In this document: positions 53,401 through 61,124 of the stretch, piece by piece
Layout of the letters: each line of letters begins with the position of its first letter
Numbering within the stretch: the stretch's first letter is position 1
Source: Actinomadura barringtoniae
GTDB taxonomy: Bacteria; Actinomycetota; Actinomycetes; Streptosporangiales; Streptosporangiaceae
Assembly: GCF_017573505.1 (NCBI RefSeq)
Contig: NZ_JAGEOJ010000003.1
Location: forward strand, 496,001-560,000
DNA: 64,000 nucleotides
Direction of reading: 5' to 3'
Notes under the pieces: generated by a model
The model's input: the letters and a program-made list of their open reading frames with translations, nothing else
Database searches by the model: none
Told to the model about the DNA's origin: nothing
Program-made: the position numbers and the translations under genes

Positions 53401-53620
53401 GGGCTTCGAGACCGGTCTCGGCCCCTGGGCGATCCAGGGCGCTCCGGCGGGCAGCCCCGGCAACACCGGGGAGTTCGTCCGGTCGCAGGCCTTGATCGAC
53501 TCCGTCTCGGCGGTCGCGACCAAGGACTCGCTCCTGCTCGGGTACGGGCTGGAGCAGGTCACCAACGCCGCGGATCAGAAGGATCTGATGACCCGCGCAC
53601 TGAACCATCTCATCGGGTAA
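50456..53620 (+). CDS. Secreted M14 zinc carboxypeptidase with C-terminal immune-inhibitor-A-like domain
   Basis: 1054 residues from ATG 50456 with GGGAGG five bases upstream. Signal peptide (about 1-37, cleaved after PANA). The M14 domain has QHAREWITPEM with the HxxE zinc motif, DPNRNFPYKWG, the third ligand region INYHSAAELLLHG and a Glu in ITPEM-A. The C-terminal half has repeated beta domains and LSYSTETGFDNVILEAHTDG, KPVAFDLSAYAGKKVDVSIS and GTGLFIDDTKV, as in immune inhibitor A and MAM-like modules. It should be an extracellular carboxypeptidase. A terminator follows. The 50215-50455 gap shows no gene. Confidence 0.93.
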   Translation: MTRMYFRRRTVRPAKATPIIAAAALLIGVLAATPANAGPKPAKPSDTIDVYSGDLTSDQVKELNTAGLDQKEDVSFGARTKDGRTHVEVVMSGVQAAALAKHGVTLSVKKVNGKDIKARTLAAPKVFRPYSGAGNIREEIIKVATDHPAIAQQVDFGKSVQGQPMTAIRVSKDVGKLKDGKRPVVIYQATQHAREWITPEMVRRLLHYYVDNYGTNADVTKIVDTTDLWFIPVVNVDGYDLTFKDGFRLWRKNARDNNGDGQITGGDGVDPNRNFPYKWGYDNEGSSDNPASETYRGTGPASEPETQAQVNLYNRLKPKFLINYHSAAELLLHGVGWQTLTRSPDDTLYDAMLGDIDHPAVPNYTPELGAQLYTTNGDTDGQADHANATLSITPEMATCVTAANYLPDDPYTPENCGSIFEFPDDETLVNMEFQHNLPFAVATAKSAHTPDNPVSVVGRTAADFEVDKFGTSYGSTQEVASYVRRSLNNKDLNYRINGGPARHDGAREWRGGERYGTDNKIYYGEYRGKVTGQRPGDKVEVWFSGNRGSKRVESPHFTYTVRDQKNADVLVISDEDYTGINPKYPAGTNAPKYAQQYADLVKAAKHKPALWDIDKDGAPHDLGVLSHFKAVVWYLGDNRLTQDQADDPVQTYLGNVPDSQVADRAKDTVLNIRSYLNEGGKLLYTGETTGYNGPLNRLNGGGIYYGLKGHPEKPCVVTSNFRDDCELLSDDFVQYYLGGYDRAVVGNPNQVTGTDRPFSGVKAALGGTPSNPVNEAGGFQVTSSVLPTSQYPQFKSWKAGDYLGAAGPYEPVEGQWYVAGTHQDNLYRRLTRTIDLSSVTAAQAPTLQAQLSYSTETGFDNVILEAHTDGAEDWTTLPDKNGRTRNTVPTECEQGYLLAEHPFLLHYLTAGNPCTNTGSSGQWNAFTGNSGGWKPVAFDLSAYAGKKVDVSISYVSDPGSGGTGLFIDDTKVTTTSGTLDAEGFETGLGPWAIQGAPAGSPGNTGEFVRSQALIDSVSAVATKDSLLLGYGLEQVTNAADQKDLMTRALNHLIG

Positions 53621-53669
53621 CACCGCACCCCAGCCGGCGGAAGCCACATGGCTGACGCCGGAACCCCAG

Positions 53670-53700
53670 GAGCCCTGGCCGCCTCCACCGGCCGGGGCTC
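53670..53700 (+). terminator. Terminator after the M14 carboxypeptidase
   Basis: GAGCCCTGGCCG at 53670-53681 pairs with CGGCCGGGGCTC at 53689-53700 with one wobble position; TT follows at once. Fifty bases after the M14 stop. Confidence 0.7.
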
Positions 53701-54212
53701 TTGGCTTGCGGAACGCCTGAACTGCTCGCGGAACGCTGACCTGGAGGACAAACCGCCAAGAAGTCGCCTTTACCAGGTCAAACCCACTACCACAGCCCCC
53801 AGGGGGCCGAATGTGACGGACGCCACCCATTTTGGTGCCGTGTTCACGCAACCTTTTGGACCGCGCCAGGCGTCTTACATATCGGGAACACCACCGAAGA
53901 GTGGACTGCGCCCGACCGAGCACGGCCCGCGACGTCCCAACCCCTTGGGGTCGCCAGGCACAGCCGGCACGCGCACTCCCTCGGCCCACCCTCCACGCGC
54001 GGCCGAGACCCCCACCCGGCATAGACCGGCCTGCTAGGGAGCCCTCCAGCCCCCTCGAGAAGAACGCGGCACCGAGCCGCGTCACGGCCCGGCCTCGAAC
54101 CCGTCGGGAACGGTGGAACGTATCCCATACACGGGGGGCGGCCGATCCGCCCGGTCCGCGCGGAAGCGCGGAGCAATCCGGCCCACCGGGTCACGACCAT
54201 CGGGGAGCGAAG
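53701..54212 (+). other. sigR upstream region without an assigned gene
   Basis: No independent gene is supported. The sigma factor frame stays open back to about 53832, so a longer isoform is possible. I found no GGAAT-N18-GTT autoregulatory promoter in this stretch. Confidence 0.5.
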
Positions 54213-54872
54213 ATGAGCGCCGTCGCCATGCCCGTCCGCGAGAACGCCGCCAGCGGCACCACCCGCGGCACCACCGTCAGCGGCCACACCGTCACTGGCC
54301 ACGCCGTCGGCGGCCGCACCGTCAACACCGACACCGAGCGCTACGAGCGCGACGTGCTTCCCTTCGTCGACCCCCTGTACGCCAGCGCCGTGCGGATGAC
54401 CCGCAACAGCGCCGACGCCGAGGACCTGGTCCAGGAGACCCTCGCCAAGGCCTACGTGAACTTCCACCAGTTCCAGGAGGGCACCAACCTCAAGGCCTGG
54501 CTGCACCGGATCCTGACCAACAACTTCATCAACACCTACCGCAAGAAGCAGCGCGAGCCCATGCGGGCCGGCTCGGAGGAGCTGGAGGAGTGGCAGATCG
54601 CGCAGGCCGAGTCGCACTCGGCCGGGTTCCGGTCGGCCGAGTCCGAGGCCCTGGACCGGATGCCCGACTCCGAGATCGTCCAGGCTCTGCGGAGCCTCCC
54701 GAAGGACTTCCGCGACGCCGTCTACCTGGCCGACGTCGAGGGCTACCACTACAAGGAGATCGCCGAGATGATGGGCTCTCCCATCGGCACGGTGATGTCC
54801 CGCCTGCACCGCGGCCGCAAGCAGCTGCGCGAGGCCCTCTCCGACCACCGCACGCACACGCTCGCCGCCTGA
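54213..54872 (+). CDS. SigR/RpoE-type ECF sigma factor
   Basis: 219 residues from ATG 54213 with GGGGAG upstream. Region 2 is [32 protein letters not shown] and [20 protein letters not shown]; region 4 is [40 protein letters not shown] and RKQLREAL. The [11 protein letters not shown] and [18 protein letters not shown] segments are as in SigR of Streptomyces, the thiol-oxidative stress sigma factor. A polar leader (residues 8-40, repeated [16 protein letters not shown]) is longer than usual. In Streptomyces rsrA follows sigR directly; here the next 213 bases are non-coding and a protease inhibitor gene comes next, so no RsrA is adjacent. A terminator follows. Confidence 0.92.
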   Translation: MSAVAMPVRENAASGTTRGTTVSGHTVTGHAVGGRTVNTDTERYERDVLPFVDPLYASAVRMTRNSADAEDLVQETLAKAYVNFHQFQEGTNLKAWLHRILTNNFINTYRKKQREPMRAGSEELEEWQIAQAESHSAGFRSAESEALDRMPDSEIVQALRSLPKDFRDAVYLADVEGYHYKEIAEMMGSPIGTVMSRLHRGRKQLREALSDHRTHTLAA

Positions 54873-54919
54873 CGGCGACCAAGGACCACGACCCCCCAGA
54901 ACCATCCTCCCCACCCCCA

Positions 54920-54959
54920 GAAGATCCCGCGGCCACCATCCCCCGGCCGCGGGATCTTC
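54920..54959 (+). terminator. 15-bp hairpin terminator after the sigma factor gene
   Basis: GAAGATCCCGCGGCC at 54920-54934 pairs perfectly with 54945-54959 around a ten-base loop, 48 bases after the sigma factor stop. It shows the sigma gene is probably monocistronic. Confidence 0.85.
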
Positions 54960-55085
54960 GCCTTTCCGGCCCCGATCCTGCGTGTCCGAAAATCGGCAAC
55001 CCGTGATTCACCGAACCTGCAACACATTCCGTATTCGTGTGGATACATTGAGCGACGATCAGGTACCGAACCTCGGGAGCCTCAT

Positions 55086-55499
55086 ATGTCACATCTCGTC
55101 GCCTCCGTCCTCGCCGGCGCCGCCCTGGCCATGACGCCGGCCGCGCCCGCCCTCGCCCACACCGAGCCCACCGGGCCGCTCACGCACGGCGCGCCGCCCA
55201 CGGATCTGCGGCTCACCGTGACCGCGCCGGGGGCGAACGCCTCGGGCACCCACTCGGTCACGCTGCTCTGCGATCCCGACGGCGGCACGCACCCCAAGGC
55301 GGGCCAGGCGTGCGCCGAGCTGGCCCGGCACGGCGGGCAGTTCACCCACCGCCCGGCCGACGTCTTCTGCACGATGAACTACGCGCCCGTGGTGGCCGAC
55401 GCGACGGGAGCCTGGCGCGGCCGGCCGGTCCACTTTCACCAGCAGTTCCCGAACGACTGCGACATGCACGCCCGCACGGGATCTCTCTTTGATTTCTGA
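55086..55499 (+). CDS. Secreted subtilisin inhibitor-like (SSI) protein
   Basis: 137 residues: signal peptide to about 24 (PALA-HT), then the SSI fold. Four Cys (62, 76, 95, 125) form the usual two disulfides. The reactive loop is CTMNYAPVV, placing P1 at Met97 as in Streptomyces SSI, where CPMVYDPV carries Met at P1. Met at P1 favours subtilisin-like targets. GGGAG precedes the ATG. The window encodes three subtilases (two mycosins and one secreted at 59895), so control of an endogenous secreted protease is plausible. It lies alone between terminators. Confidence 0.93.
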   Translation: MSHLVASVLAGAALAMTPAAPALAHTEPTGPLTHGAPPTDLRLTVTAPGANASGTHSVTLLCDPDGGTHPKAGQACAELARHGGQFTHRPADVFCTMNYAPVVADATGAWRGRPVHFHQQFPNDCDMHARTGSLFDF

Positions 55500-55746
55500 G
55501 CCGGCTTCCGAGCCTGCCTCTGAGCCGGGCGAGCGGGCCGGAGCAGCCCTCTGATCAGGGCGGACTCCGGCCGTCCCGGCCCGCCTCGACCAGCCGTCCC
55601 GCCCCTGCCCGGCCCCTTCGGCCCGCACCGAACGTGCTCAGGTCTCATTTGAGTCTCATCCGGTCCGCATAGGACCGTTCTCTCCGGGTAGAGCGCCGAA
55701 ACGAGCGGGTCACGCCGGGTAAGGAGCGGGCAAAGGAGTGCGAACG

Positions 55747-56175
55747 ATGCCTCGCAAGGTCAGCGACATCATGACCACGAGTCCTCGCTCGCTTCCGCTT
55801 GAGGCGACGCTGTACGAGGCCGCGCAGGTCATGCGGGACTCGGGCATCGGCGACGTCCTCGTCACGTTCGCCGGCCGGCTGTGCGGCCTGGTCACCGACC
55901 GCGACATCGTCGTGCGCGGCGTCGCCGAGAGCCGGGATCCGGCGCTCACCCCCCTCAGCGACGTGTGCACGGCCGATCTGATCACCGTGCGCGCCGACGA
56001 GGACGCCCTCGCGGCGGCCCAGCTGATGGGCCGCCAGGCGATCAGGCGGCTGCCGGTGGTGGACGACGAACGCCGCCCCATCGGCATCGTCTCGATCGGC
56101 GACCTGGCGATGGTCGATGAAGGCCTCGACCGCAACACCCTCTCGGACATCAGCAAGGCGCCCCCCTCCCTGTAA
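55747..56175 (+). CDS. Tandem CBS-domain protein
   Basis: 142 residues from ATG 55747, preceded by AAAGGAG at eight bases; a GTG at 55738 falls on the binding site. Two CBS domains fill the protein: KVSDIMTTSPRSLPLEATLY to VTDRDIVVRGVA, and VCTADLITVRADEDALAAAQ to RRPIGIVSIGDLAMV. CBS pairs bind adenosine nucleotides. Small stand-alone versions are common in actinomycetes and linked to stress or dormancy regulation. No fused enzyme. Confidence 0.93.
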   Translation: MPRKVSDIMTTSPRSLPLEATLYEAAQVMRDSGIGDVLVTFAGRLCGLVTDRDIVVRGVAESRDPALTPLSDVCTADLITVRADEDALAAAQLMGRQAIRRLPVVDDERRPIGIVSIGDLAMVDEGLDRNTLSDISKAPPSL

Positions 56176-56236
56176 GCCAGGACAGGCCGGACAGGCCGCC
56201 CGGGGGGCCAGGAACGACGCGAGGTGTGAGGCGACG

Positions 56237-57130
56237 ATGAGGACGGTGGCTCGCTGCGGCCCGAAGACGGCCGACCCGACGACCGACCCGACGGCCAAGG
56301 ATGGAACGGGGCGCGACAAGGGGCGAACCGAAGGCGACAAAGGGCTCCCGGAACCGGAGTACGGGTACGAATCACCCCGTGAGCGGGATAGCGTCGGAGA
56401 TGTGCCGCTCGCGGAGACCGTACTGACCGATCAGCTCGCCATCGAGATCGCCCGGCTGGGCATCGTCGGCGAGTCCTCCGACGTCGGCACCCTCCATCGC
56501 GTGACCGAGCTCGCCTCGCGCGCCGTGCCAGGCTGTGCGGGCGCCTCCAGCGTGCGGTGGGCCCTGCCCACGGGGGACGACGAGCGTCCGGAGCCGCTGG
56601 CCTCGGCGGCCAGCCATCCCGATCTCGCCGAGCTGACCGATCTCCAGCTGCGGCGCGGCCACGGCCCGATCTACGACGTGGTCCGCGAGCGCCGGGCGGT
56701 CAGATCCGCCGACGTGCTGGCCGAGGCGCGCTGGGCCGAGACCACCGCGGACATGCTGCGGCGCGGGGTGCGGTGCTTCACCACGACGCCGCACCACAAC
56801 CCTCCGGTGCTGGTGACGCTCACTCTCTACGGCGTGATGCCGCGCTCCCTGGCCCCCGAGCAGACGGCCCTGGCCGCGCTCCTGGTCGCCCAGGGCAGCG
56901 CGGCGGTGTCCAACTCCCTGCAGTACGACAACGTGCAGCGCACCGCCGTTCAGCTCCAGGAGGCCGTCGAGTCGCGTGCCGTGGTCGATCAGGCCAAGGG
57001 CATCCTGATGCACGCCCTGGGCTGCGACGCGGACGAGGCGTTCGCCGAGATGCGCCGGATCTCCCAGACCAGACACGTGAAACTCACCGCACTGGCCCAG
57101 CGGATCGTCGGTGACCAGGGACTGTCGTGA
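56237..57130 (+). CDS. GAF-ANTAR transcription antitermination-type regulator
   Basis: 297 residues from ATG 56237 (GAGG five bases upstream); a shorter GTG start at 56402 would give 242. The first 55 residues are charged and disordered. A GAF-type sensor follows (TVLTDQLAIEIARLGIVGES to NSLQYDNVQRTAVQLQ). The C-terminus is ANTAR: QEAVESRAVVDQAKGILMHA, LGCDADEAFAEMRRISQTRH and VKLTALAQRIV. ANTAR proteins bind dual-hexaloop RNA to prevent termination. It precedes the PP2C gene by 133 bases; a direct repeat lies between. Confidence 0.9.
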   Translation: MRTVARCGPKTADPTTDPTAKDGTGRDKGRTEGDKGLPEPEYGYESPRERDSVGDVPLAETVLTDQLAIEIARLGIVGESSDVGTLHRVTELASRAVPGCAGASSVRWALPTGDDERPEPLASAASHPDLAELTDLQLRRGHGPIYDVVRERRAVRSADVLAEARWAETTADMLRRGVRCFTTTPHHNPPVLVTLTLYGVMPRSLAPEQTALAALLVAQGSAAVSNSLQYDNVQRTAVQLQEAVESRAVVDQAKGILMHALGCDADEAFAEMRRISQTRHVKLTALAQRIVGDQGLS

Positions 57131-57145
57131 ACGGCCGCCATTCCA

Positions 57146-57184
57146 GGTGAGCGCAACGGTATTCCTGGTGTGCGCAACGGGATT
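57146..57184 (+). promoter_or_regulatory. Direct repeat spaced by 21 bp upstream of the PAS-PP2C gene
   Basis: GGTGAGCGCAACGGTATT at 57146-57163 and GGTGTGCGCAACGGGATT at 57167-57184 differ at two positions and lie 21 bases apart, two helical turns. It is 80 bases before the ATG of the phosphatase gene. It may be an activator or repressor site. Confidence 0.5.
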
Positions 57185-57263
57185 AAGCTGCGCACGGCGG
57201 CCGAAGGCGACCACACGGTCAGGTCGCGGGGAGCAGCCATGAGAACCACCAGGAGCACCCTAG

Positions 57264-59252
57264 ATGGCCGATCAGCTCGAACCTGAGACCCTCCTTCGCG
57301 AGATCAGCGATCTTGAGGGCCGGATCGGCGAGCTGCGCCAGGCGGCCAACATGCCCGAGCCCGACCTGCGGGCCACGCTGGACGCGGCGCTGGTCGAGCT
57401 GGAGCTGGCGCTGACGGCGCTGCGCACGATGGGCGCGGACCAGAACGCCGTGACCGGGTCCTCGGCGGCGGCCGACGCCGAGCGCCGGGTGCTGCGCACG
57501 GTGTTCCAGGACGCGCCGGTGCCGCTGTTCCTGCTCGACCGGGACGCCAGCGTGCGCCGGGTCAACCGGCAGGCCGCCGCGCTGCTGGGCACCTCGCCCG
57601 GGTACGTCTCGGGCAAGCAGTTCATCGCGTTCTGCGATCTGCCGACCCGGGCGGCGCTGCGCTCCCAGCTGGCCGAGGTCGTACGGACGGGCCGCCGCAA
57701 GCGGGCCGACGTGCGCTTCCTCGGGCGCGAGCGGCCGGTCGAGGCCGCCGTCACGATGGCCCGGGTGTGGATCCGCGGCGAGGCCGATCCGATGGTGATC
57801 GCCGCCGCCGGGCCCACCGCCAAGTCCAAGAAGAAGGCCGAGGCCTCCCCCGCCAAGTCCGGCGCGAAGGGCGAGACCGCGACCCCGGCCACCGCACGGG
57901 GCGCCTCGCGCCGCACGGAGCAGGCCACCGCGCCGGAGACGCGCGACGACGAGGCCATGGCCGCGATCGTGCACCGGATGGACGTGCTGGCCACCGCGAG
58001 CGAGCTGCTCCTGGACGACCCGGTCTTCAACGAGACCGTGGCGATGCGCCGCTGCGCGCGCCTGCTGACGTCCGAAATGGCCGACTGGGTGTTCATCGAC
58101 ATTCTCGAGGGCGGCAGCGGCGGCGGGAACGGCCGGGGCGCCGAACTGCGCCGCATGGTGGTCATGGGCCCCGACAACGGCGACGACACCGGCGCGATCG
58201 CCCGCAGCCTGGAGGAGCTCCCGCCCGGCCCCGACACGCTCCCCCACACCGTTCACACGACCCGGCAGAGCGCCCTGCGCCCGCACGTGGAGAGCATCGA
58301 CGTGCTCGGCGTCTGCGCCGACGGCCAGCCCGCCTGCGGCAAGATCGGCGCGACGTCGGTGCTGTGCGTGCCGATCGACGACGGCACCACCTCGATCGGC
58401 GCGATCACGCTCGCGGGCAGCGGTGAGCAAGGCCCGTTCGACCTGCTCGACCTCGGCGTCGTGCAGCGCCTCGGCCGCTACCTCGCGCTGGTCATCCGCG
58501 CCGCCCGCATCTTCCGGCGGCGCGCCGAGGTGGCCGAGTCGCTCCAGTCCAGCCTGCTGCCGCGGCACCTGCCGTCCATCCCCGGCCTGGAGCTGGCCGG
58601 CTCCTACCTCGCCGCGACGCACGGGGTCGAGGTCGGCGGCGACTTCTACGACGTGTTCCCGACCAGCGACGGCGGCTGGGGCATGGTGCTCGGCGACGTC
58701 TGCGGCAAGGGCGAGGAGGCCGCCGCGGTCACCGCGACCGCGCGGCACGGCTTCCGGCTGCTGTCGCGCTGGCAGCCCGGCCCAGCCGAGGTGCTGTCGA
58801 TGGTGAACGACGTGCTGCTGGACGAGGACCGCTTCGTCACCGCCGTGACCGCCCACCTCAAGATCGCGGGCGACCGGGTGAACATCAGGCTCGGCTCGGC
58901 GGGCCACCCGCCCGCGATCGTGCTGCGCGCCGACGGCGTGATCCGCGCCGCCCCGGCGGGCGGGGTGCCGCTCGGCCTGTTCGAGGACTTCGAGGCCGGG
59001 CTGAACGACGTCGAGCTCGCCCCCGGCGACACCCTCGTCCTCTACTCCGACGGCATCCTGGAGGCCTGCGACATCGCGCGCCGCCAGTTCGGCCAGGAGA
59101 AGCTGATGGAGTCGCTGGCCGCGCACGCGACCGCGCCGGTCCCCGAGATGCTCCGTGCGGTGGAGGACACCCTGCGCGACTTCTGCGACGACGACCTCCG
59201 CGACGACGTGTCGATCCTCGCCGTCCGCGTCCTCCCACCCCCGAGCAACTGA
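57264..59252 (+). CDS. PAS-GAF-SpoIIE PP2C phosphatase
   Basis: 662 residues from ATG 57264 (AGGAG ten bases upstream). A coiled N-terminus (LLREISDLEGRIGELRQAAN) is followed by PAS (about 75-180, VFQDAPVPLFLLDRDASVRR), a Lys/Ala/Pro linker (about 185-225), GAF (about 235-415) and PP2C/SpoIIE (about 430-660: EVGGDFYDVFPT, GDVCGKGEEAAAVTATARHG, SAGHPPAIVLRADG, DDLRDDVSILAV). Metal-binding Asp residues are intact. Unlike the protein at 46664 it lacks the RsbW-like domain, so it would need a separate kinase such as the one at 35025 for reversible STAS control. Confidence 0.94.
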   Translation: MADQLEPETLLREISDLEGRIGELRQAANMPEPDLRATLDAALVELELALTALRTMGADQNAVTGSSAAADAERRVLRTVFQDAPVPLFLLDRDASVRRVNRQAAALLGTSPGYVSGKQFIAFCDLPTRAALRSQLAEVVRTGRRKRADVRFLGRERPVEAAVTMARVWIRGEADPMVIAAAGPTAKSKKKAEASPAKSGAKGETATPATARGASRRTEQATAPETRDDEAMAAIVHRMDVLATASELLLDDPVFNETVAMRRCARLLTSEMADWVFIDILEGGSGGGNGRGAELRRMVVMGPDNGDDTGAIARSLEELPPGPDTLPHTVHTTRQSALRPHVESIDVLGVCADGQPACGKIGATSVLCVPIDDGTTSIGAITLAGSGEQGPFDLLDLGVVQRLGRYLALVIRAARIFRRRAEVAESLQSSLLPRHLPSIPGLELAGSYLAATHGVEVGGDFYDVFPTSDGGWGMVLGDVCGKGEEAAAVTATARHGFRLLSRWQPGPAEVLSMVNDVLLDEDRFVTAVTAHLKIAGDRVNIRLGSAGHPPAIVLRADGVIRAAPAGGVPLGLFEDFEAGLNDVELAPGDTLVLYSDGILEACDIARRQFGQEKLMESLAAHATAPVPEMLRAVEDTLRDFCDDDLRDDVSILAVRVLPPPSN

Positions 59253-59302
59253 CCGCCCCCGGGCAGCTGACTAGGCGGCTGATCCGGGGGTAGGGCCTTG
59301 AA

Positions 59303-59794
59303 ATGGGCACCGCACCCCGGCAGCGGAACGAGACCGAGCACGAACGCCTGGACAGGCAGCTCATGGAGCTCCTGCAGGGGTTCCGTGTCGCGATCACCGG
59401 TGTGCAGGTGCTGTTCGCGTTCCTGCTGACCGTCCCGTTCGCCGCGCACTTCGACGACGTGGACCGGGTCGGGCGCGGGCTGTTCTACGCGGCGCTGCTG
59501 GGCGCGGCGGTGGCCTCGATCTGCTTCATCGCGCCGGTCTTCCAGCACCGGATCCTGTTCCGGCTGAACCAGAAGCCGTTGCTCCTGCGCCGCGCCAACC
59601 GCTTCGGCATCGCCGGCGCGCTGGCTCTGGCGGTGTCGATCACGAGCTCCACCACGCTGATCATCCAGACGCTGGTCTCGGACACGGCCGCCGTGATCAC
59701 CGCGGTCGCCGTCGGGGGGCTGGCGTCGTGGGCCTGGTTCGTGCAGCCGCTCATCTCCCGCAAGGCCGCCGAACGGGCCGAGCAGAAGGACTGA
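59303..59794 (+). CDS. DUF6328-like four-helix membrane protein
   Basis: 163 residues. The N-terminus is QRNETEHERLDRQLMELLQG, FRVAITGVQVLFAFLLTVPF, and helices follow at GLFYAALLGAAVASICFIAP, IAGALALAVSITSSTTLIIQ and AAVITAVAVGGLASWAWFVQ. The NETEhERldrql-ELLqgfRVaitGvQvLFaFLLtvPF pattern is typical of DUF6328 proteins, widespread and uncharacterised in actinobacteria. It stands between the PP2C gene and a convergent subtilase gene. Confidence 0.88.
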   Translation: MGTAPRQRNETEHERLDRQLMELLQGFRVAITGVQVLFAFLLTVPFAAHFDDVDRVGRGLFYAALLGAAVASICFIAPVFQHRILFRLNQKPLLLRRANRFGIAGALALAVSITSSTTLIIQTLVSDTAAVITAVAVGGLASWAWFVQPLISRKAAERAEQKD

Positions 59795-59822
59795 GTGCCT
59801 GACCGAGCCCGAACAGCGAAGA

Positions 59823-59851
59823 GCGCCCCACCGCCGCGCACGGTGAGGCGC
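59823..59851. terminator. Hairpin between convergent genes
   Basis: GCGCCCCACCG at 59823-59833 pairs with CGGTGAGGCGC at 59841-59851 with one mismatch. It lies between the DUF6328-like gene and the subtilase and may terminate both. Confidence 0.6.
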
Positions 59852-59894
59852 CCCGCTCAAGAGAGCCGCTGCCTCTAGATCACTCGCCGATACG

Positions 59895-61124
59895 TCACTT
59901 GCCGACGTAGAGGAGCTTGTTCGGCGAACCGGTCCCCGGGTCGGTGACCACGTCCGGTGTGGCGTTCTTGGTCAGCGCGTCGGCCACCTGGGCGGGGGTC
60001 GCCTGGGGGTTGGCCGACAGGTAGATCGCCGCCGCGCCCGCCACGTGCGGGCTCGCCATCGAGGTGCCGCTGTGCGTGGCGGTGGCCGTGTCGCTGTCGA
60101 TCCCGGCCGACACGATGTCCGACCCCGGCGCGAAGACGTCCACGCACTTGCCGAAGTTGGAGAACTCCGAGCGAGCGTCGGTGTCGGTCGTCGCCCCGGT
60201 GGTGAGCGCGGTCGGGGTACGGGCCGGCGAGGAGTTGCAGGCGTCGGCGTTCTCGTTGCCGGCCGCCAGCGCGTACGTCACGCCGGACGCGATCGACTTG
60301 CTCACCGCGTCGTCCAGGGCCTGCGAGACGCCGCCGCCGAGGCTCATGTTGGCCACGGCCGGCTTCTTGGCGTTCTTGGTGACCCAGTCGACGCCGGCGA
60401 TGACGCCCTCGGTGCTGCCGCTGCCCTGGCAGTCCAGGACCCGCACCGAGACGATGCCGGCCTCCTTCGCCAGACCGTACTCGGTGCCGGCGACGGTGCC
60501 CGCCACGTGCGAGCCGTGGCCCTGGCAGTCGGCGGCGTCGTTGTCGTTGTCCACGAAGTCGTAGCCGCTGGTCGCCCGGCCGCCGAACGTCTTGTGCGTG
60601 AACCGCACGCCGGTGTCGATGATGTAGGCGTTGACACCCTTGCCGGTGGCCGTGGGGTCGTAGGACTTGTCGAGCGGGAGCTTGTGCTGGTCGACGCGGT
60701 CCAGGCCCCACGAGGGCGGGTCCGCCTGTGCCAGCGCGGTGCCGGCCTCGCCGGTGATGCGGAACGTGCGGTTCTGCTCGACGAACGCCACGTCGGAACG
60801 GGCCGCCATGCGGCGCGCCTGCGTCTCGTTCATCTTGACCGAGAAGCCGTGCACGGCGTTGCCGAAGACGCGGCCGACCGTTCCTTCGTGCTTGCCCGCG
60901 AGGGAGCGGGCGAGCGCCGAGACGCCCTGGTCGCGCACCTTGGCGTTGTCCTTCAGCACCACGATGTAGTCGCCCGCGACGGCGCCGGGGGCACCGGCAC
61001 CGCGGATGAAGCCCTGCGGCGGGGAGCTCGCCTGGGCGGGGTTGGCGACACCGGCGACCAGTGCCGCGGCGGCGATGAAGACGGGCGCTGCCAGGGATTT
61101 CCTGGCGGTGGACGCCTTGCTCAT
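59895..61124 (-). CDS. Secreted subtilase, proteinase K-like, with I9 propeptide
   Basis: 409 residues from ATG 61124 with AGGAGG seven bases upstream. Signal peptide to about 32 (NPAQA-SS), an inhibitor I9 propeptide (about 52-123, YIVVLKDNAKVRDQGVSALA to VAFVEQNRTFRI), then the S8 domain. Catalytic residues are Asp170 (IIDTGV), His203 (GHGSHVAG) and Ser355 (SGTSMASPHVAG). The pattern SWGLDRVDQHKLPLDKSYDP is typical of actinomycete proteinase-K-like exoenzymes. No C-terminal extension. It should be an extracellular endopeptidase and could be a target of the SSI protein at 55086. Confidence 0.95.
   Translation of the reverse strand: MSKASTARKSLAAPVFIAAAALVAGVANPAQASSPPQGFIRGAGAPGAVAGDYIVVLKDNAKVRDQGVSALARSLAGKHEGTVGRVFGNAVHGFSVKMNETQARRMAARSDVAFVEQNRTFRITGEAGTALAQADPPSWGLDRVDQHKLPLDKSYDPTATGKGVNAYIIDTGVRFTHKTFGGRATSGYDFVDNDNDAADCQGHGSHVAGTVAGTEYGLAKEAGIVSVRVLDCQGSGSTEGVIAGVDWVTKNAKKPAVANMSLGGGVSQALDDAVSKSIASGVTYALAAGNENADACNSSPARTPTALTTGATTDTDARSEFSNFGKCVDVFAPGSDIVSAGIDSDTATATHSGTSMASPHVAGAAAIYLSANPQATPAQVADALTKNATPDVVTDPGTGSPNKLLYVGK

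Noticed and set aside
50288..54085. Very long minus-strand open frame opposite the M14 carboxypeptidase
   Set aside because: Val/Arg/Leu-rich and without motifs; it mirrors the codon bias of the plus-strand gene, a common artefact in high-GC DNA.
57219..59126. Long minus-strand frame opposite the PAS-PP2C gene
   Set aside because: Complement of an intact PP2C gene with catalytic motifs; no domain of its own.
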